From the NCBI RefSeq assembly GCF_014191055.1, contig NZ_JACHWB010000006.1, positions 62,001 through 126,000 of the forward strand: DNA of 64,000 bases, read 5' to 3'. The notes beneath the pieces were generated by a model. The model saw only the letters and a program-made list of their open reading frames with translations. It ran no database searches and was not told the origin of the DNA. Of this stretch, positions 9,167-18,516 are shown piece after piece (within the stretch, counting starts at the first letter, position 1; every line of letters starts with the position of its first letter). This stretch comes from Microvirga lupini. GTDB lineage: Bacteria; Pseudomonadota; Alphaproteobacteria; Rhizobiales; Beijerinckiaceae. The translations under genes were made by a program, and so were the position numbers.

Positions 9167-9180
9167 TTGATCCAACGCAA
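9167..9180. promoter_or_regulatory. Putative Crp/Fnr (NnrR/FixK-type) box
   Basis: TTGATCCAACGCAA fits TTG-N8-CAA, with one classical Fnr half-site (TTGAT) and one TTGCG-type half-site (CGCAA). It lies between the divergent HD-domain gene and the response-regulator gene, 128 bases before the latter's ATG. Mixed half-sites also occur at 29375. Confidence 0.5.
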
Positions 9181-9307
9181 GAACTGGATATCCGCCGCGC
9201 TCCCTTAAGGACAATACCTGACTGGAGCCCATGGGTCATCTTCGCCATGGTTCTCCGGCAGCGGACCGCATCCTGCGGACACCCGTGCCGAACGGAGGCA
9301 GGGAGGC

Positions 9308-9712
9308 ATGCCCGGAATCGCCGAATGCGTCCTGGTGGTGGACGACGACCTTGCCGTGCGCGAGTCGCTGAGGTTCGCGCTCGAGATGGAGGGGTTGACC
9401 GTCCGTACCTATGGCGGTGGAGCCGAACTCCTGGCGGACCCGGACCTTGCCTCGTGCGGCTGCCTGGTGATCGACTGCAACATGCCGGGGATGAACGGGA
9501 TCGAGCTGGTGGAGCGGCTCGAGGAGCGTCACCAGCACTGTCCGGTCATCCTGATCACGTCGGGGTCGGCGCGCGGTGTGGCGGAATGCGGTGTCCATCC
9601 GGACATCATGGAGGTGCTCGAGAAGCCGCTTGAGGACGATGCGCTGCTGGACCACATCCGGGCCGCCCTGGCTGCGGCCCGGACCAGGACACGACCACGG
9701 GGCAACCCGTGA
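9308..9712 (+). CDS. Single-domain response regulator (FixJ-type receiver)
   Basis: The 134-residue protein is a receiver domain alone: acidic pocket VVDDD (residues 10-14), phospho-acceptor D56 in LVIDCNMPGMNG, Thr/Ser switch in ILITSGS and the conserved Lys in LEKPLEDD. There is no DNA-binding or output domain, so it must act by protein contact, for instance as a phosphate sink or a partner of a histidine kinase outside the window. The fold resembles the FixJ receiver. The region between the switch and the lysine is slightly unusual (ARGVAECGVHPDI). It faces the HD-domain gene and shares the intergenic TTG-N8-CAA site. Confidence 0.85.
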   Translation: MPGIAECVLVVDDDLAVRESLRFALEMEGLTVRTYGGGAELLADPDLASCGCLVIDCNMPGMNGIELVERLEERHQHCPVILITSGSARGVAECGVHPDIMEVLEKPLEDDALLDHIRAALAAARTRTRPRGNP

Positions 9713-9794
9713 ACGGACAGCCTCCCGTTCGGCGTTCGCGCAAGTGGGCCGTGGCTTTCGGCAGCAGGCGTGCTAACGCCGGGCGGCGGATGGC

Positions 9795-10489
9795 TCAGAT
9801 GCCGCCACTCGGCTCGTGACGCATGAGGTGATCCTTCACCGCCGCGGTCACGCCGGGCATGTTCTCGGCCGCGATCCGCAGGGCCCGGCGCTCCTCCTCG
9901 CGGCGCACGAAGCCGAACAGATGCACAACGCCGTTCTCCACGACGATGTTCTTGGTCAGCAGGTGCGCCCAGGGCTGGGCCTTCAACTCGGCAGTGAGCC
10001 GCTCCCGGATCGTCCGGTCGTCGGCGTTCACGTCCTTCGACACGTCGGCGGCGGTCAAGGCATGTAGCAGGTTGCCGCGCGAGACGATGCCCACCAGCCG
10101 TCCGTCCCGCACCACGGGCACGCGCCTGATCCCGTGCTGCTCCATGAGCCGGGCGATGTCGGCCAGGGACGCGGTCTCCGGTACGGTGATCACCCGGGGG
10201 GCATGCCGTCCCGGACGTTCCGGCCGTGGGTCTTGGCGTAGTCGCGGGCCAGGGCGTCCTCGCCGGTGAGCAGCCGCAGCCACCAGGAGCGGCGCTGCTC
10301 GCCGATGGCCGCGGCGTGCCCGATCAAGTCGCCCTCGCTCACGATGCCGACCACCTTCCCGCCCGCATCCTCCACGGGCACGCCGCTGATGCTGCGCTCG
10401 TGGAGGAGGCGGGCGACCGCGGGGACCGGGGTCTCGGGAGACGCGGTAACGACGGTGGTCATGACGTCGGCGGCGGTGAGCATGGGCAA
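9795..10489 (-). pseudogene. CBS-CBS-BON protein, broken by a one-base frameshift
   Basis: Two frames together encode one protein. The first (from the ATG at 10489) has a CBS repeat starting LTAADVMTTVV and ends RNVRDGMPPG with a stop at 10190. The second picks up at once with PRVITVPETASLADIARLM, a second CBS repeat, then a BON domain (TIRERLTAELKAQPW through MPGVTAAVKDHL). The break is at a run of six Gs (10196-10201 on the plus strand). One extra base there would restore DxMxPRV, the expected CBS start. CBS pairs bind adenosine ligands and BON domains bind lipids or membranes. It could be a real pseudogene or a homopolymer sequencing error. Confidence 0.8.
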
Positions 10490-10527
10490 CTCCAGGACGG
10501 GGGCGAGTGCGACGCGGCGGACACGGT

Positions 10528-10947
10528 TCAGTGGCCGGCTACGGTGATCGCGCCTTCGGCTGCCGCGGCCTTCTGGCCGGCGGCATCGAACTGCTTGAGG
10601 TAGGCGATCAGGTCAGCGATGCGCTTCTCGTCCTTGAGGCCCGCGTAGACCATCTTGGTGCCGGGCACCTTGGCCTTGGGATCCTTGATGTAATCGGTGA
10701 ACGTCGCCTCGTCCCAGGTCAGGCCGGAGTTCTTGTTGGCGGGCGAGTAGTTGTAGCCCTCGACCGTTCCGGCCTTGCGGCCAATGACGCCGTTGAGTAC
10801 GGGGCCGACCCCGTTCTTGGCGGTCGGGCCGATCTGGTGGCAGGCGCGGCACTGGGCGAACACCTTCTCGCCGTTGGCGGCATCCTGGGCCTGGGCGAGC
10901 GACGGGCCGAAGGCCAGGGCGAGGGGGAGGATGAGGGCGAAACGCAT
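10528..10947 (-). CDS. Class I c-type cytochrome (cytochrome c2/c550-like)
   Basis: The start at MRFALILPLALAFG gives a 139-residue precursor with a signal peptide cleaved after AQA, one heme motif CRACHQIG and the axial methionine in PGTKMVYAGL. It is a soluble periplasmic electron carrier and could donate electrons to cbb3 oxidase or N2O reductase; this partner choice is inference. The longer upstream frame adds a polar stretch ahead of the signal peptide and is unlikely. It lies between the DUF4142 and CBS-BON genes on the same strand. A short Ala-rich tail follows the cytochrome fold. Confidence 0.9.
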   Translation of the reverse strand: MRFALILPLALAFGPSLAQAQDAANGEKVFAQCRACHQIGPTAKNGVGPVLNGVIGRKAGTVEGYNYSPANKNSGLTWDEATFTDYIKDPKAKVPGTKMVYAGLKDEKRIADLIAYLKQFDAAGQKAAAAEGAITVAGH

Positions 10948-11036
10948 GGACGGCTCCTTGCTGGCTGGTCGGACCCTGGGATCGATGGAGGCATCCCGGG
11001 CCGGATCCGACACCTGAACCCGGGAGGGGGACGGGG

Positions 11037-11729
11037 TCAGTCCGACTTCTTCTTCGGGTCGGTGACGGTGCCTGTCGCGGTCGGCTGCCCGTTCGGTGAC
11101 ACGCTCGCGCTCTGTAGGATCCTTTGCGCCTCCGAGAGCTGGTCCTTCATCTCAGGGACAGCCGTGGATGCGAGCTCGGCGAACTGGCCCTGCTGACCCA
11201 GCTTCTCCAGGTCGCCGATCGCCTGCGGATAGGACTGCACGACCCACTGCGCGACATTAGCCCCGAACTGCGTCTCGTCGGCATCACGGGCCAGGCTGTC
11301 GAAGGTGCCGCGCTCCTTCTCCGGGATCTGCACGTTGCCGAGCTCGGGCGCCGTCGCGGTCAGGGCCCGGTTGATCCGGCTGTTCGTGAGCACCATCCTG
11401 TCGCCGAGATCGTGCACGGCGCCGCTCGTGTGGCGCTTGGAGGCGAGGTTGCCGTACTGCTGCGCCGTGACCGCGTTGCGGGCGAGGCTCTCGGCAGTCG
11501 GCTTCATGTCAGCCGGAAGCGGTGTGGCCGCGTTGGCCTGGGGCGCATGGACGGTTCCGCCGTGGCTCTCGGGCCTGCCGCCGTCCTTGTGTGGATCCGC
11601 CATAGGGTTGCTGGTAGGCGTTTGCTCGGCCTGAGACGGCGTCGTGGAGCGGGGCTGCTCCTGCTGGGCCGCAGCCGGTAGGGCCATGAGCAGGGTACAG
11701 AGTGCGGTGGCCGTGAGGTGTGCCTTCAT
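11037..11729 (-). CDS. DUF4142 family secreted protein
   Basis: The 230-residue protein has a cleavable signal peptide (ending PAAAQ), a low-complexity Pro/Thr/Gln linker and a helical DUF4142 domain (about residues 75-200). DUF4142 proteins are exported four-helix proteins with no proven function, often tied to stress. It follows nosX on the same strand, past a strong hairpin. A C-terminal Lys-rich end (PKKKSD) is present. I see no metal-binding motif. Confidence 0.8.
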   Translation of the reverse strand: MKAHLTATALCTLLMALPAAAQQEQPRSTTPSQAEQTPTSNPMADPHKDGGRPESHGGTVHAPQANAATPLPADMKPTAESLARNAVTAQQYGNLASKRHTSGAVHDLGDRMVLTNSRINRALTATAPELGNVQIPEKERGTFDSLARDADETQFGANVAQWVVQSYPQAIGDLEKLGQQGQFAELASTAVPEMKDQLSEAQRILQSASVSPNGQPTATGTVTDPKKKSD

Positions 11730-11763
11730 CGTCGAATCTCCTGCCGTTGGGGTGGGTGGTCAA

Positions 11764-11805
11764 TGATCCCGCAGCGGGCCCGGTTCCTGGCCCGCTGCGG
11801 GATCA
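11764..11805. terminator. Strong 17-bp inverted repeat after nosX
   Basis: TGATCCCGCAGCGGGCC (11764-11780) and its exact reverse complement (11789-11805) are separated by eight bases. The right arm contains the nosX stop codon. There is no long U-run on either side, so it may act as a weak or factor-assisted terminator, or as an mRNA stabiliser that separates nos transcripts from the genes downstream. Confidence 0.65.
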
Positions 11806-12801
11806 GGCCTGGAGCATGACGGCGTCCCCCGATACCGTGAGCAGGTGGACCTGCCCTTCGCCAAGCCGCTGGATGGTGTGCCTGATGTCCTCGGGAGGAA
11901 GCAGGCTGAACGCGGTCGACAACGCATCAGCGGCTGTCGCCGTCGGCAGCAAGACGGTCACGCTGCGGTACAGGCGGCCCGATGTGCCCGTCCGAGGATC
12001 CAACAGGTGGTTGAAACGGCCGTCCCGATCAAAATGGAAGCCGTAAGCCCCGGAAGTCGCGACGGCTCGGTCAGTTGCCTCGAGGACGTCACCGACCAAC
12101 TCCGGATGCTCCGGATCGGCAACCCCGACGCGCCATGGCTCGCCCGAGGGGCGCGAGCCCACCGCCCGCGGCTCGCCCATGTCGACGAGGCTGCTTTCAA
12201 TGCCCCCCGCGCGCAGGATGTCCACGACCCGGTCAGTGACGTAGCCTTGGGCGATGCCGTTCAGCGTCAGGCCCATGCCGCGCCGGGGAAGGACGATCCT
12301 GTTCGCGTCGAACGCCACGGGGCCGAAGCCTACCCGATCCAGTGCCTCGCGGAGCGCAGGGGCGGGCGGTCCTGAAGGATCGGCATCAGGCCTGGAGAAG
12401 TGATCCCGGTACAGCGTCCACAGCGCCTGCACCGTCGGATCGAAGGCACCCTGCGTCAGCTCCCAGCAGCGGCGGCATTCGGCGAGGAGCGCGACCAGGT
12501 CTGGCGGCGGGGCGACCAGGATGCCGTGCCGGTTCAGCGCCACCAGGGCGGCGTCCTCGCGGTAGAGGCTGAACACCGCCTCCAGGCGGCGCACCTCCGC
12601 GAGGGAGCGCTCGACCAGGCGCACGGCGACGGCACGGTCATGGTGATGCACTTGCAGCGTGGCCACCGCGCCCATTGCCTGGCCGTGCCAGGTCACGAGG
12701 TGGGCGTCGGCCATTGCCGCAAGTCCGAACGGCACGAGGCCCAGGCCCGCCGCAGCGGCCGTAACCCCGATGAAGCGCCTGCGGGAGAGGTGAGGGGACA
12801 T
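11803..12801 (-). CDS. nosX: NosX/ApbE-type FAD:protein FMN transferase
   Basis: The 332-residue protein has a Tat-like signal (SRRRFIGVTAAAAG), the ApbE flavin-binding segments (MGLTLNGIAQGYVTDRV; SLVDMGEP) and the late motif FNHLLDPRTG. ApbE enzymes attach FMN to a threonine of flavoproteins; NosX flavinylates the FMN-binding domain of NosR, which is encoded at the start of the same operon and carries the needed SGAT motif. It starts nine bases after nosL and is the last gene of nosRZDFYLX. Confidence 0.93.
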   Translation of the reverse strand: MSPHLSRRRFIGVTAAAAGLGLVPFGLAAMADAHLVTWHGQAMGAVATLQVHHHDRAVAVRLVERSLAEVRRLEAVFSLYREDAALVALNRHGILVAPPPDLVALLAECRRCWELTQGAFDPTVQALWTLYRDHFSRPDADPSGPPAPALREALDRVGFGPVAFDANRIVLPRRGMGLTLNGIAQGYVTDRVVDILRAGGIESSLVDMGEPRAVGSRPSGEPWRVGVADPEHPELVGDVLEATDRAVATSGAYGFHFDRDGRFNHLLDPRTGTSGRLYRSVTVLLPTATAADALSTAFSLLPPEDIRHTIQRLGEGQVHLLTVSGDAVMLQA

Positions 12802-12810
12802 CGTGGTTTC

Positions 12811-13410
12811 CTAGTGAGCGTGACCGTCCTTCGTCGCGGCAGGGGCTCCATGGCCGTCATGCTGCCCATCCGAACCTGGGTTCTCCCCGACGGCGCCCGT
12901 CATCTCGGCGGTCGCGCCCAGCACATAGTCCTTCGGCACCTCCGCGAAGGCGACGACCTTGCCGCCGTTCTCGGCCGCGAACTTCTCCGCGGCTGCCTTG
13001 TCGGAGAACGGCACCGCCTCGTCGCCGCCCATGCCGCCCTTCATGCGGCTGCCGATCACGAACGTGGCCTGCCTCGCATCGACCCAGTTCGTCGTCCCGG
13101 GCTTGTCCCAGTCCGGGGCCTTGGCCATGTCCGACACGTAGATCGCCCGAATGTCCTTTGGCTCCTCCGGCAGCATCGTGAAGGAGATCGCGTCCCGCGC
13201 CGACGAGAACCACACCGGCTCCTTGCGGCTGGCCAGGATGATCTGCCCCTTCGGTCCGGTGTGTTCCATTACGTTCATGCCGCAGTAGTGGCCGATGGCG
13301 GCGGCCGTCATCTCCTGTGGGGGTGGCGGGGCTTCCGCGGTCTTCTCGTCGTTGCACCCGGCAAGCGCGAGCGCGCCCGCGAAGGCGGCGAGAAGGAAGG
13401 TCTTTCTCAT
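12811..13410 (-). CDS. nosL: NosL copper chaperone lipoprotein
   Basis: A lipobox (ALAGC, Cys19) marks this as a lipoprotein; the mature part has the NosL metal-binding segment HYCGMNVMEHTGPKGQI. NosL binds Cu(I) and helps assemble the CuZ site of N2O reductase with the NosDFY complex. The C-terminus carries a His-rich tail (DGQHDGHG, DGHAH) that is not universal in NosL and may bind metal. Its ATG overlaps the nosY stop by four bases. Confidence 0.95.
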   Translation of the reverse strand: MRKTFLLAAFAGALALAGCNDEKTAEAPPPPQEMTAAAIGHYCGMNVMEHTGPKGQIILASRKEPVWFSSARDAISFTMLPEEPKDIRAIYVSDMAKAPDWDKPGTTNWVDARQATFVIGSRMKGGMGGDEAVPFSDKAAAEKFAAENGGKVVAFAEVPKDYVLGATAEMTGAVGENPGSDGQHDGHGAPAATKDGHAH

Positions 13411-14237
13411 AGCTCTCTCCTGGAGAAGGCCAGTGCGGCAAGCGCGAGCGGCACGAGGGCCCAGGCGGCGAGCGCGGCGAGGAGGGTGGAGGGGTTCAAG
13501 GTCGCGGTCTGCGCCACCCCGGCCATGCCGGAGAATGCGCTGACCCCTGCGGATCCGGTCAGGTTGAACAGGCGGTAGGCGTCGGCGGGGTTGACGAGGA
13601 GCAGGGTGTTGAGCAAGCCACCCGAGAGAACCTGCCCCTGGTCGACCACGAGCAGCCCGAGCAGGGCCATGTCGTAGATCAGCACGAACACCAGCCAGAT
13701 GCCGATGGCGATGCCGGCTGCTGTGCCGCGGTCCCGTACCAGCGCGCTGACCAGGTAGCCCACCGCAATGAACGCGGCGCCGAGCAGGATCGAGGAGCCG
13801 ATCATGGTGGCAAAGGCGGTCCAGCTCTGGGCGTCGATCTCCGCACCCGTCGCGGCCAAAGCGCCCGCCGCCGCGCCATAGCCCAGCAGCGTCGCGAAGG
13901 CCAGGATGGACAGGTGCCCGACGAACTTGCCGAGCAGCACCTGCCAGCGCCCGACCGGATAGCTCAGGAGCAGCAACATGGTGCCGCGCTCCATCTCGCC
14001 CACGATGGCATCGTGCGAGATCAGCAGGGCGATCAGCGGCAGCAGGAAGATGGTGAGGCTGGACAGGCTGACGATCACCACGTCGAGCGCACGCACGCCG
14101 ACGGTGCCCGTGGGCGCGCTGCCAAGGAAGGTCAGGGACAGGGCAAGACCCGCGAGCAGCAAGGTCGTGGCAAGAACCCAGCGGTTGCGCAGGCCCTCCT
14201 GGATTTCCTTACGCGCAACGATCAGGATGTTCTTCAT
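13407..14237 (-). CDS. nosY: NosY, ABC transporter membrane subunit
   Basis: The start at MKNILIVARKEIQEGLRNRW, 57 codons inside the longest open frame, gives a 276-residue protein with about six membrane helices, the NosY N-terminus and length. With the ATPase NosF it forms the NosDFY complex that works with NosL and NosD in CuZ maturation of N2O reductase. It overlaps nosF and nosL by four bases each, indicating coupling. Residues REMERGTMLLLLSYPVGRWQ-like segments are typical of ABC-2 permeases. Confidence 0.93.
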   Translation of the reverse strand: MKNILIVARKEIQEGLRNRWVLATTLLLAGLALSLTFLGSAPTGTVGVRALDVVIVSLSSLTIFLLPLIALLISHDAIVGEMERGTMLLLLSYPVGRWQVLLGKFVGHLSILAFATLLGYGAAAGALAATGAEIDAQSWTAFATMIGSSILLGAAFIAVGYLVSALVRDRGTAAGIAIGIWLVFVLIYDMALLGLLVVDQGQVLSGGLLNTLLLVNPADAYRLFNLTGSAGVSAFSGMAGVAQTATLNPSTLLAALAAWALVPLALAALAFSRREL

Positions 14238-15154
14238 CGTGCGGTCTCCTGAGACAGGAGGAAGTGGGCATAGAGTTCGTCGAGGGTCGGCGGGATTACG
14301 TCGAGGTCCTCGACGGGCGCCCCTTCGTCGGTCGCACGGCGCAGGACCTCGATCTTCCTCTCCGGCGAGGCGTCGATCTCGACCATGTGGCCGTTGACCC
14401 GACGCCATGCCTCCACGGGACCGAGCCAGTTCGGCACGTTGGCAAGCCCAGCATCCGTGACCTTGAGGCGGATGCGGGTCGGCAGGCGCGCGATGCGGCG
14501 CAACTCGTCAAGCGTGCCATCGGCGACCTTCACCCCGCGGTTCATGATGACGACGCGCCCGGCCCGCTCCTCGAGCTCGGTCAGGGCGTGCGAGGACAGA
14601 AGGACCGTCGCGCCTCGCCCGCGCAGCTCCTCGACGATCTCGTAGAAGCTCTGGCGGAGCGCTGGATCGAGGCCGGTGGTCGGCTCATCAAGGAGCAGAA
14701 CCCGCGGCTCGCCCAGGAGCGCCTGCGCGAGACCAAGCCTCTGGCGCATGCCCTTGGAGTAGGTGCCCACACGGCGGTCGGCCGCATGGGTGAGGCCGAC
14801 ACGATCGAGGAGGGGCGCGACGGACTGGCCCGGCTCCCGCTTGAGGCGGGCATAGAACGCCAGCGTTTCGGACCCTGTCAGAGCGGCGTTGAACGACACG
14901 TTCTCGGGCAGGTAGCCGAGCCTGCGTCGTCCCCCAAACTGTCCCGCCGCCGGATCATCGCCGAGCACCGCGATGCTGCCGCCCGTCGGCCGGATCAATC
15001 CCAGCATGAGCTTCATGAGGGTGGTCTTGCCAGCGCCGTTGTGGCCGACGAGCGCCACCGTCTCGCCTTCCAGCAGGCTGAACGAGACGTCGCGCACGGC
15101 TTCCACCTTGCCGAAGCGCTTCACGACGTCGCGGATGTCCACCGTTCCGGTCAT
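14234..15154 (-). CDS. nosF: NosF, ABC transporter ATPase
   Basis: The start at MTGTVDIRDVVKRFGK gives 306 residues. Walker A is GHNGAGKTT, the signature motif YSKGMRQRLGLAQ and Walker B VLLLDEPTTGLDP. NosF powers the NosDFY complex needed for copper insertion into periplasmic NosZ. A C-terminal extension past about residue 215 is usual in NosF. The upstream frame adds a Arg/Pro-rich stretch that overlaps nosD and is not chosen. Confidence 0.95.
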   Translation of the reverse strand: MTGTVDIRDVVKRFGKVEAVRDVSFSLLEGETVALVGHNGAGKTTLMKLMLGLIRPTGGSIAVLGDDPAAGQFGGRRRLGYLPENVSFNAALTGSETLAFYARLKREPGQSVAPLLDRVGLTHAADRRVGTYSKGMRQRLGLAQALLGEPRVLLLDEPTTGLDPALRQSFYEIVEELRGRGATVLLSSHALTELEERAGRVVIMNRGVKVADGTLDELRRIARLPTRIRLKVTDAGLANVPNWLGPVEAWRRVNGHMVEIDASPERKIEVLRRATDEGAPVEDLDVIPPTLDELYAHFLLSQETAR

Positions 15155-16548
15155 GGCCGGCCTCCTTCCGCGACGGTCTTCGGACGCGCGGGCGGCGCCA
15201 TGAGGGGATGGCTGTCGACCACGCCGCCTGGCAGCAGGGCGGGGAACTGCGCCTGCGCCCACCGGATCACCTGCACGGCGGGGCTGTTCATCAGCACCTT
15301 GGCCTGCGGAGCGGTCCAGAGCACCTTGTCGACAAGGTCGTTCGGGCGGTAGGCGCTGTCGCCCAGCCCGTCGCCGTTGAGGTCGAAGGCCGGGTTGTCG
15401 CTCCAGTAGTTGCCGCGCCCGTCCTTGGACCAGTCGAGATAGCGCGTGCTGACGTACTTCACCTGGTTTCGGTTCCTGATGAAGGCGTTATTGACCATTT
15501 CGTTGCGCTCGGACCCGGCGGTGAAATGGATGCCGATCTCGCAGCCCTCGAACCAGTTGTCGCGGAACTTGTTTTGGTTGGCGTTGTAGATGAAGACGCA
15601 CTTGGTGGGACCGGGTCGTGCGTCGGATCCCTGTGCGACCTCGCCCGCGTCCGGCGTCGGCAGGCCGTGCTCCTTGTCGTCCTTACCGCGCGTGCCGCCG
15701 GTGGTCCAGCGCTCGGCGGGCTGGAGCCGGCCCAGCACGGTGTTGCCGGTGATCTGAGAGGCATTCGCGTAGTTGAACAGGAAGCCGTGGTCGCGGTCGC
15801 CGTCGGAGACGTTGCCGGTGATCTTCAGGCGGCTCGAGAACATCATCGCGAAGCCGACCGCGTTGTTGACCGACACGTTGTCCGTGATCTCGCTGTCGTT
15901 GGTGTACATGTAGTGGATCGCGAAGCGTACATCCTGGAAGCGGTTACCTGAGAACACGTTGCGCTTGCTGGTGATCACGTAGATGCCGTCGCGCCCGAAG
16001 CGGACGCTGTTGTCGAGCACCTTGGCTCCCGGGGCGTTCCAGACCGAGATGCCGTTGCCGGCCTCGTTGAGGCGGCCCTCCTCGATCCCAACGATGGTGT
16101 TGCCGCGCGCGATCGAGTTCTCCGCCCCGTGCAGATAGACGCCGTAGAGGTTGCCCTCGATCCGGTTGTTCTCGACCAAGGCACCCGTGGCCGTCTTTTC
16201 GACGAAGACACCGGCATCCATCTTCTCCAGGTTCGTGCCGGAGCCGCGGATGGTCAGGCCACGCACGACCGCCCCGGGGGCCGAGACCGTGACCACGCTC
16301 CCCTGGCCCGGCCCGATCAGGATGGCGCCCTTCTCCCCCTCGACCGTCACCCTGCGCGTGACACGGATCGGTCCGCGATGCTCGCCGGCCTTGAACACAA
16401 CCACGTCGCCGTCCGCCGCCACCTCAACGACAGCCTGCGGGTTGTCTCCCACGGAAACCGCGATCCGCTCCGCCCAAGCGGGCATGGAGAGACCGGCGGC
16501 GAATGCCGTCGCCAGTCCCAGACGTACCATGGTACGATTTGCCATCAT
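15151..16548 (-). CDS. nosD: NosD, periplasmic copper-site maturation protein
   Basis: The 465-residue protein has a signal peptide (cleaved near PAWA) and long parallel beta-helix repeats (for example NNRIEGNLYGVYLHG, DNSVRFGRDGIYVI), the fold of NosD/CASH-domain proteins. NosD joins NosF and NosY at the outer face of the inner membrane and takes part in CuZ assembly. It begins four bases after the nosZ stop and overlaps nosF by four bases. Length is at the upper end for NosD, with a C-terminal tail rich in Pro and Arg. Confidence 0.93.
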   Translation of the reverse strand: MMANRTMVRLGLATAFAAGLSMPAWAERIAVSVGDNPQAVVEVAADGDVVVFKAGEHRGPIRVTRRVTVEGEKGAILIGPGQGSVVTVSAPGAVVRGLTIRGSGTNLEKMDAGVFVEKTATGALVENNRIEGNLYGVYLHGAENSIARGNTIVGIEEGRLNEAGNGISVWNAPGAKVLDNSVRFGRDGIYVITSKRNVFSGNRFQDVRFAIHYMYTNDSEITDNVSVNNAVGFAMMFSSRLKITGNVSDGDRDHGFLFNYANASQITGNTVLGRLQPAERWTTGGTRGKDDKEHGLPTPDAGEVAQGSDARPGPTKCVFIYNANQNKFRDNWFEGCEIGIHFTAGSERNEMVNNAFIRNRNQVKYVSTRYLDWSKDGRGNYWSDNPAFDLNGDGLGDSAYRPNDLVDKVLWTAPQAKVLMNSPAVQVIRWAQAQFPALLPGGVVDSHPLMAPPARPKTVAEGGRP

Positions 16549-16552
16549 GGCG

Positions 16553-18502
16553 TCAGGTCGCCTGCGGCTCGACGAACATGCGGCCCTTCATCTCCATGTG
16601 CATCGCATGGCAGAACCAGGAGCAGAAGTACCAGTACACGCCGGGCCGGTCGGCCTTGAACGTGACCGAGGCCGTGGCCTGGGGCGCAACCTCCATGTTG
16701 ATGCCGTAATTGACGATCGCGAAGCCGTGGGTCAGGTCCTCGACCTCGTCGACATTGGTCACGAACACTGTCACCTCGTCGCCCTGCTTCACCTGGAAGC
16801 TCTCCAGCCCGAACGCCGGTGCCGACGAGGTCATGTAGACCCGCACCTTGTTGCCGTCGCGAACCACCTGCGAATCCGTCTCCAAGGTGATGCCATCGGC
16901 CTTGGCCTGCTGCACTGCGTCGGCGAAGAACGGGTCGTCGCGCTTCCAGGTGTGCAACGGATTGATCTTCGAGCGATGGACAATCGTGGCGTCGTGCGGC
17001 TCGGCGAAGCTCGGACTGTCATGCACGAGCACCATGCGGTCGCCCGAGATGTCGATGAGCTGGTCGTTCTCGGGCTTGAGCGGGCCGACGTTGAGGTAGC
17101 GGTCCTTGGAGAACTTGTTCAGCGAGATCAGCCATTTGCCGTCGGCCTCCTTGGTCTGGCCCATGGAGGTGTGGTTGTGGCCCGGCTGGTAATGCACGTC
17201 GAGCTTCTGGATGACCGGATTGACCTTCTCGCCCTTGAACGCCCGAATCGCCATGTCGATGTTCCACTTCACCACCTGGCTGTCCAGGAACAGGGTCGTG
17301 TAGGCGTTGCCCTTGCCGTCATAGGCAGTGTGCAACGGACCGAGGCCGAGTTCCGGCTCCGCCACGATGACGTCGCGCGGCTGGATCCTATCGTCGAACA
17401 GGTCGTCGAGCTTGCGCACGTCGAACACCGAGACGGTGGGCGAGAGCTTGCCGTTGACCACGAAGTGGATGCCGTCCGGCGCGGTGTTGATGCCGTGCGG
17501 GCTGTTGGCGACCGGAACGTAGCGGGTATAGGGCGAGCCCTTGCGCCCGTCGAGGACCGGCACGCCGCCGATCATCTCGGCCTTGCCGGCCTTCACCGCC
17601 TCCTCGATGCGCTTGAGGTTGAAAATGACGACCCAGTCCTGCTCCTTGGCCATCATCTCGGCCAGCGTCACGCCCTCCTCCGAGTTGTAGCAGGTGGCGA
17701 AGGAGTACTTGCCCTGGTAGTCCGCGTCGGTGTTGTCAAGGTTGCCGTCGACCCTGATCTGCCAGGCGACCTTCATGGTGTCGCCGTCGACCGCCGTATA
17801 GATCGACGAGTACTGCTTCGGATCGTCCAGGATCTTGCCGTCGTTCGGGATCGGAACGCGGTCCTCGCCGTTGCAGAACACGTAGCCCGTGCGCGGGTAC
17901 TTCTGCACGCGCAGGCCATGCACGGTGTGCTGGTTCGGGAGCTGAATGATCTTGTCGCACTTCATGACGTCAAGGCGGATGCGGGCGACGCGGGTGTTCA
18001 GCTTATCGTTCACGAAGAGGTAGCGCCCGTCGTATGTGCCGTCGGTGAACGACAGGTGCGGGTGGTGGAGGTCGCCGGCGGTATAGACCCCGCCCTTGTC
18101 CTTCAGGTACTCGACGCTCTGCGGCGTCAGGCCCTCGGTGAGGATCTTGCGGCTCTGGTCGGTCTGGCCCCAGCCGGTGGCGCTGTCGCGGTTGAAGACT
18201 GGGACGCGCATCAACTCGCGCATGGAGGGCAGGCCGACGATGCGGACCTCGCCTGTCTGGCCGCTGGAGAAGAACACGTAGTACTCGTCGAGTTCGCCCG
18301 GCTTGACCTCGTACTTGTTGGCGACGGCGGGCCGCGCGGCCGGAGCACCGGGGGCCGTCTGAGCCTCGGCGGGGGTGATCACGCCCGTGTCCTTCAGTGA
18401 AACTCCGCCCGCCACGCCTGCCGCTCCGGCCACCGCGACCGCAGCCGTGGTGCCGAGCATGTCGCGGCGACTCAGTCCATTCTTCTTCTCTTCGCTTGCC
18501 AT
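16553..18502 (-). CDS. nosZ: NosZ, nitrous-oxide reductase (Tat-type, clade I)
   Basis: NosZ reduces N2O to N2 in the periplasm. The Tat signal reads [16 protein letters not shown]. Predicted CuZ histidine segments include [29 protein letters not shown] and PGHNHTSMG; the CuA site is [12 protein letters not shown] near the C-terminus. The start at MASEEKKNG is preferred over a start 18 bases upstream because GGAG lies at good spacing before it; the upstream ATG overlaps the nosR stop. Length (649 residues) is normal. The Tat export signal points to clade I, unlike Sec-type clade II enzymes. Confidence 0.97.
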   Translation of the reverse strand: MASEEKKNGLSRRDMLGTTAAVAVAGAAGVAGGVSLKDTGVITPAEAQTAPGAPAARPAVANKYEVKPGELDEYYVFFSSGQTGEVRIVGLPSMRELMRVPVFNRDSATGWGQTDQSRKILTEGLTPQSVEYLKDKGGVYTAGDLHHPHLSFTDGTYDGRYLFVNDKLNTRVARIRLDVMKCDKIIQLPNQHTVHGLRVQKYPRTGYVFCNGEDRVPIPNDGKILDDPKQYSSIYTAVDGDTMKVAWQIRVDGNLDNTDADYQGKYSFATCYNSEEGVTLAEMMAKEQDWVVIFNLKRIEEAVKAGKAEMIGGVPVLDGRKGSPYTRYVPVANSPHGINTAPDGIHFVVNGKLSPTVSVFDVRKLDDLFDDRIQPRDVIVAEPELGLGPLHTAYDGKGNAYTTLFLDSQVVKWNIDMAIRAFKGEKVNPVIQKLDVHYQPGHNHTSMGQTKEADGKWLISLNKFSKDRYLNVGPLKPENDQLIDISGDRMVLVHDSPSFAEPHDATIVHRSKINPLHTWKRDDPFFADAVQQAKADGITLETDSQVVRDGNKVRVYMTSSAPAFGLESFQVKQGDEVTVFVTNVDEVEDLTHGFAIVNYGINMEVAPQATASVTFKADRPGVYWYFCSWFCHAMHMEMKGRMFVEPQAT

Positions 18503-18516
18503 GGGAGGCTCCTCTG

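Noticed and set aside
16151-18400. 749-codon plus-strand open frame over nosD/nosZ
   Set aside because: It is the antisense shadow of nosZ, with Val/Leu/Arg-rich composition and no domain.
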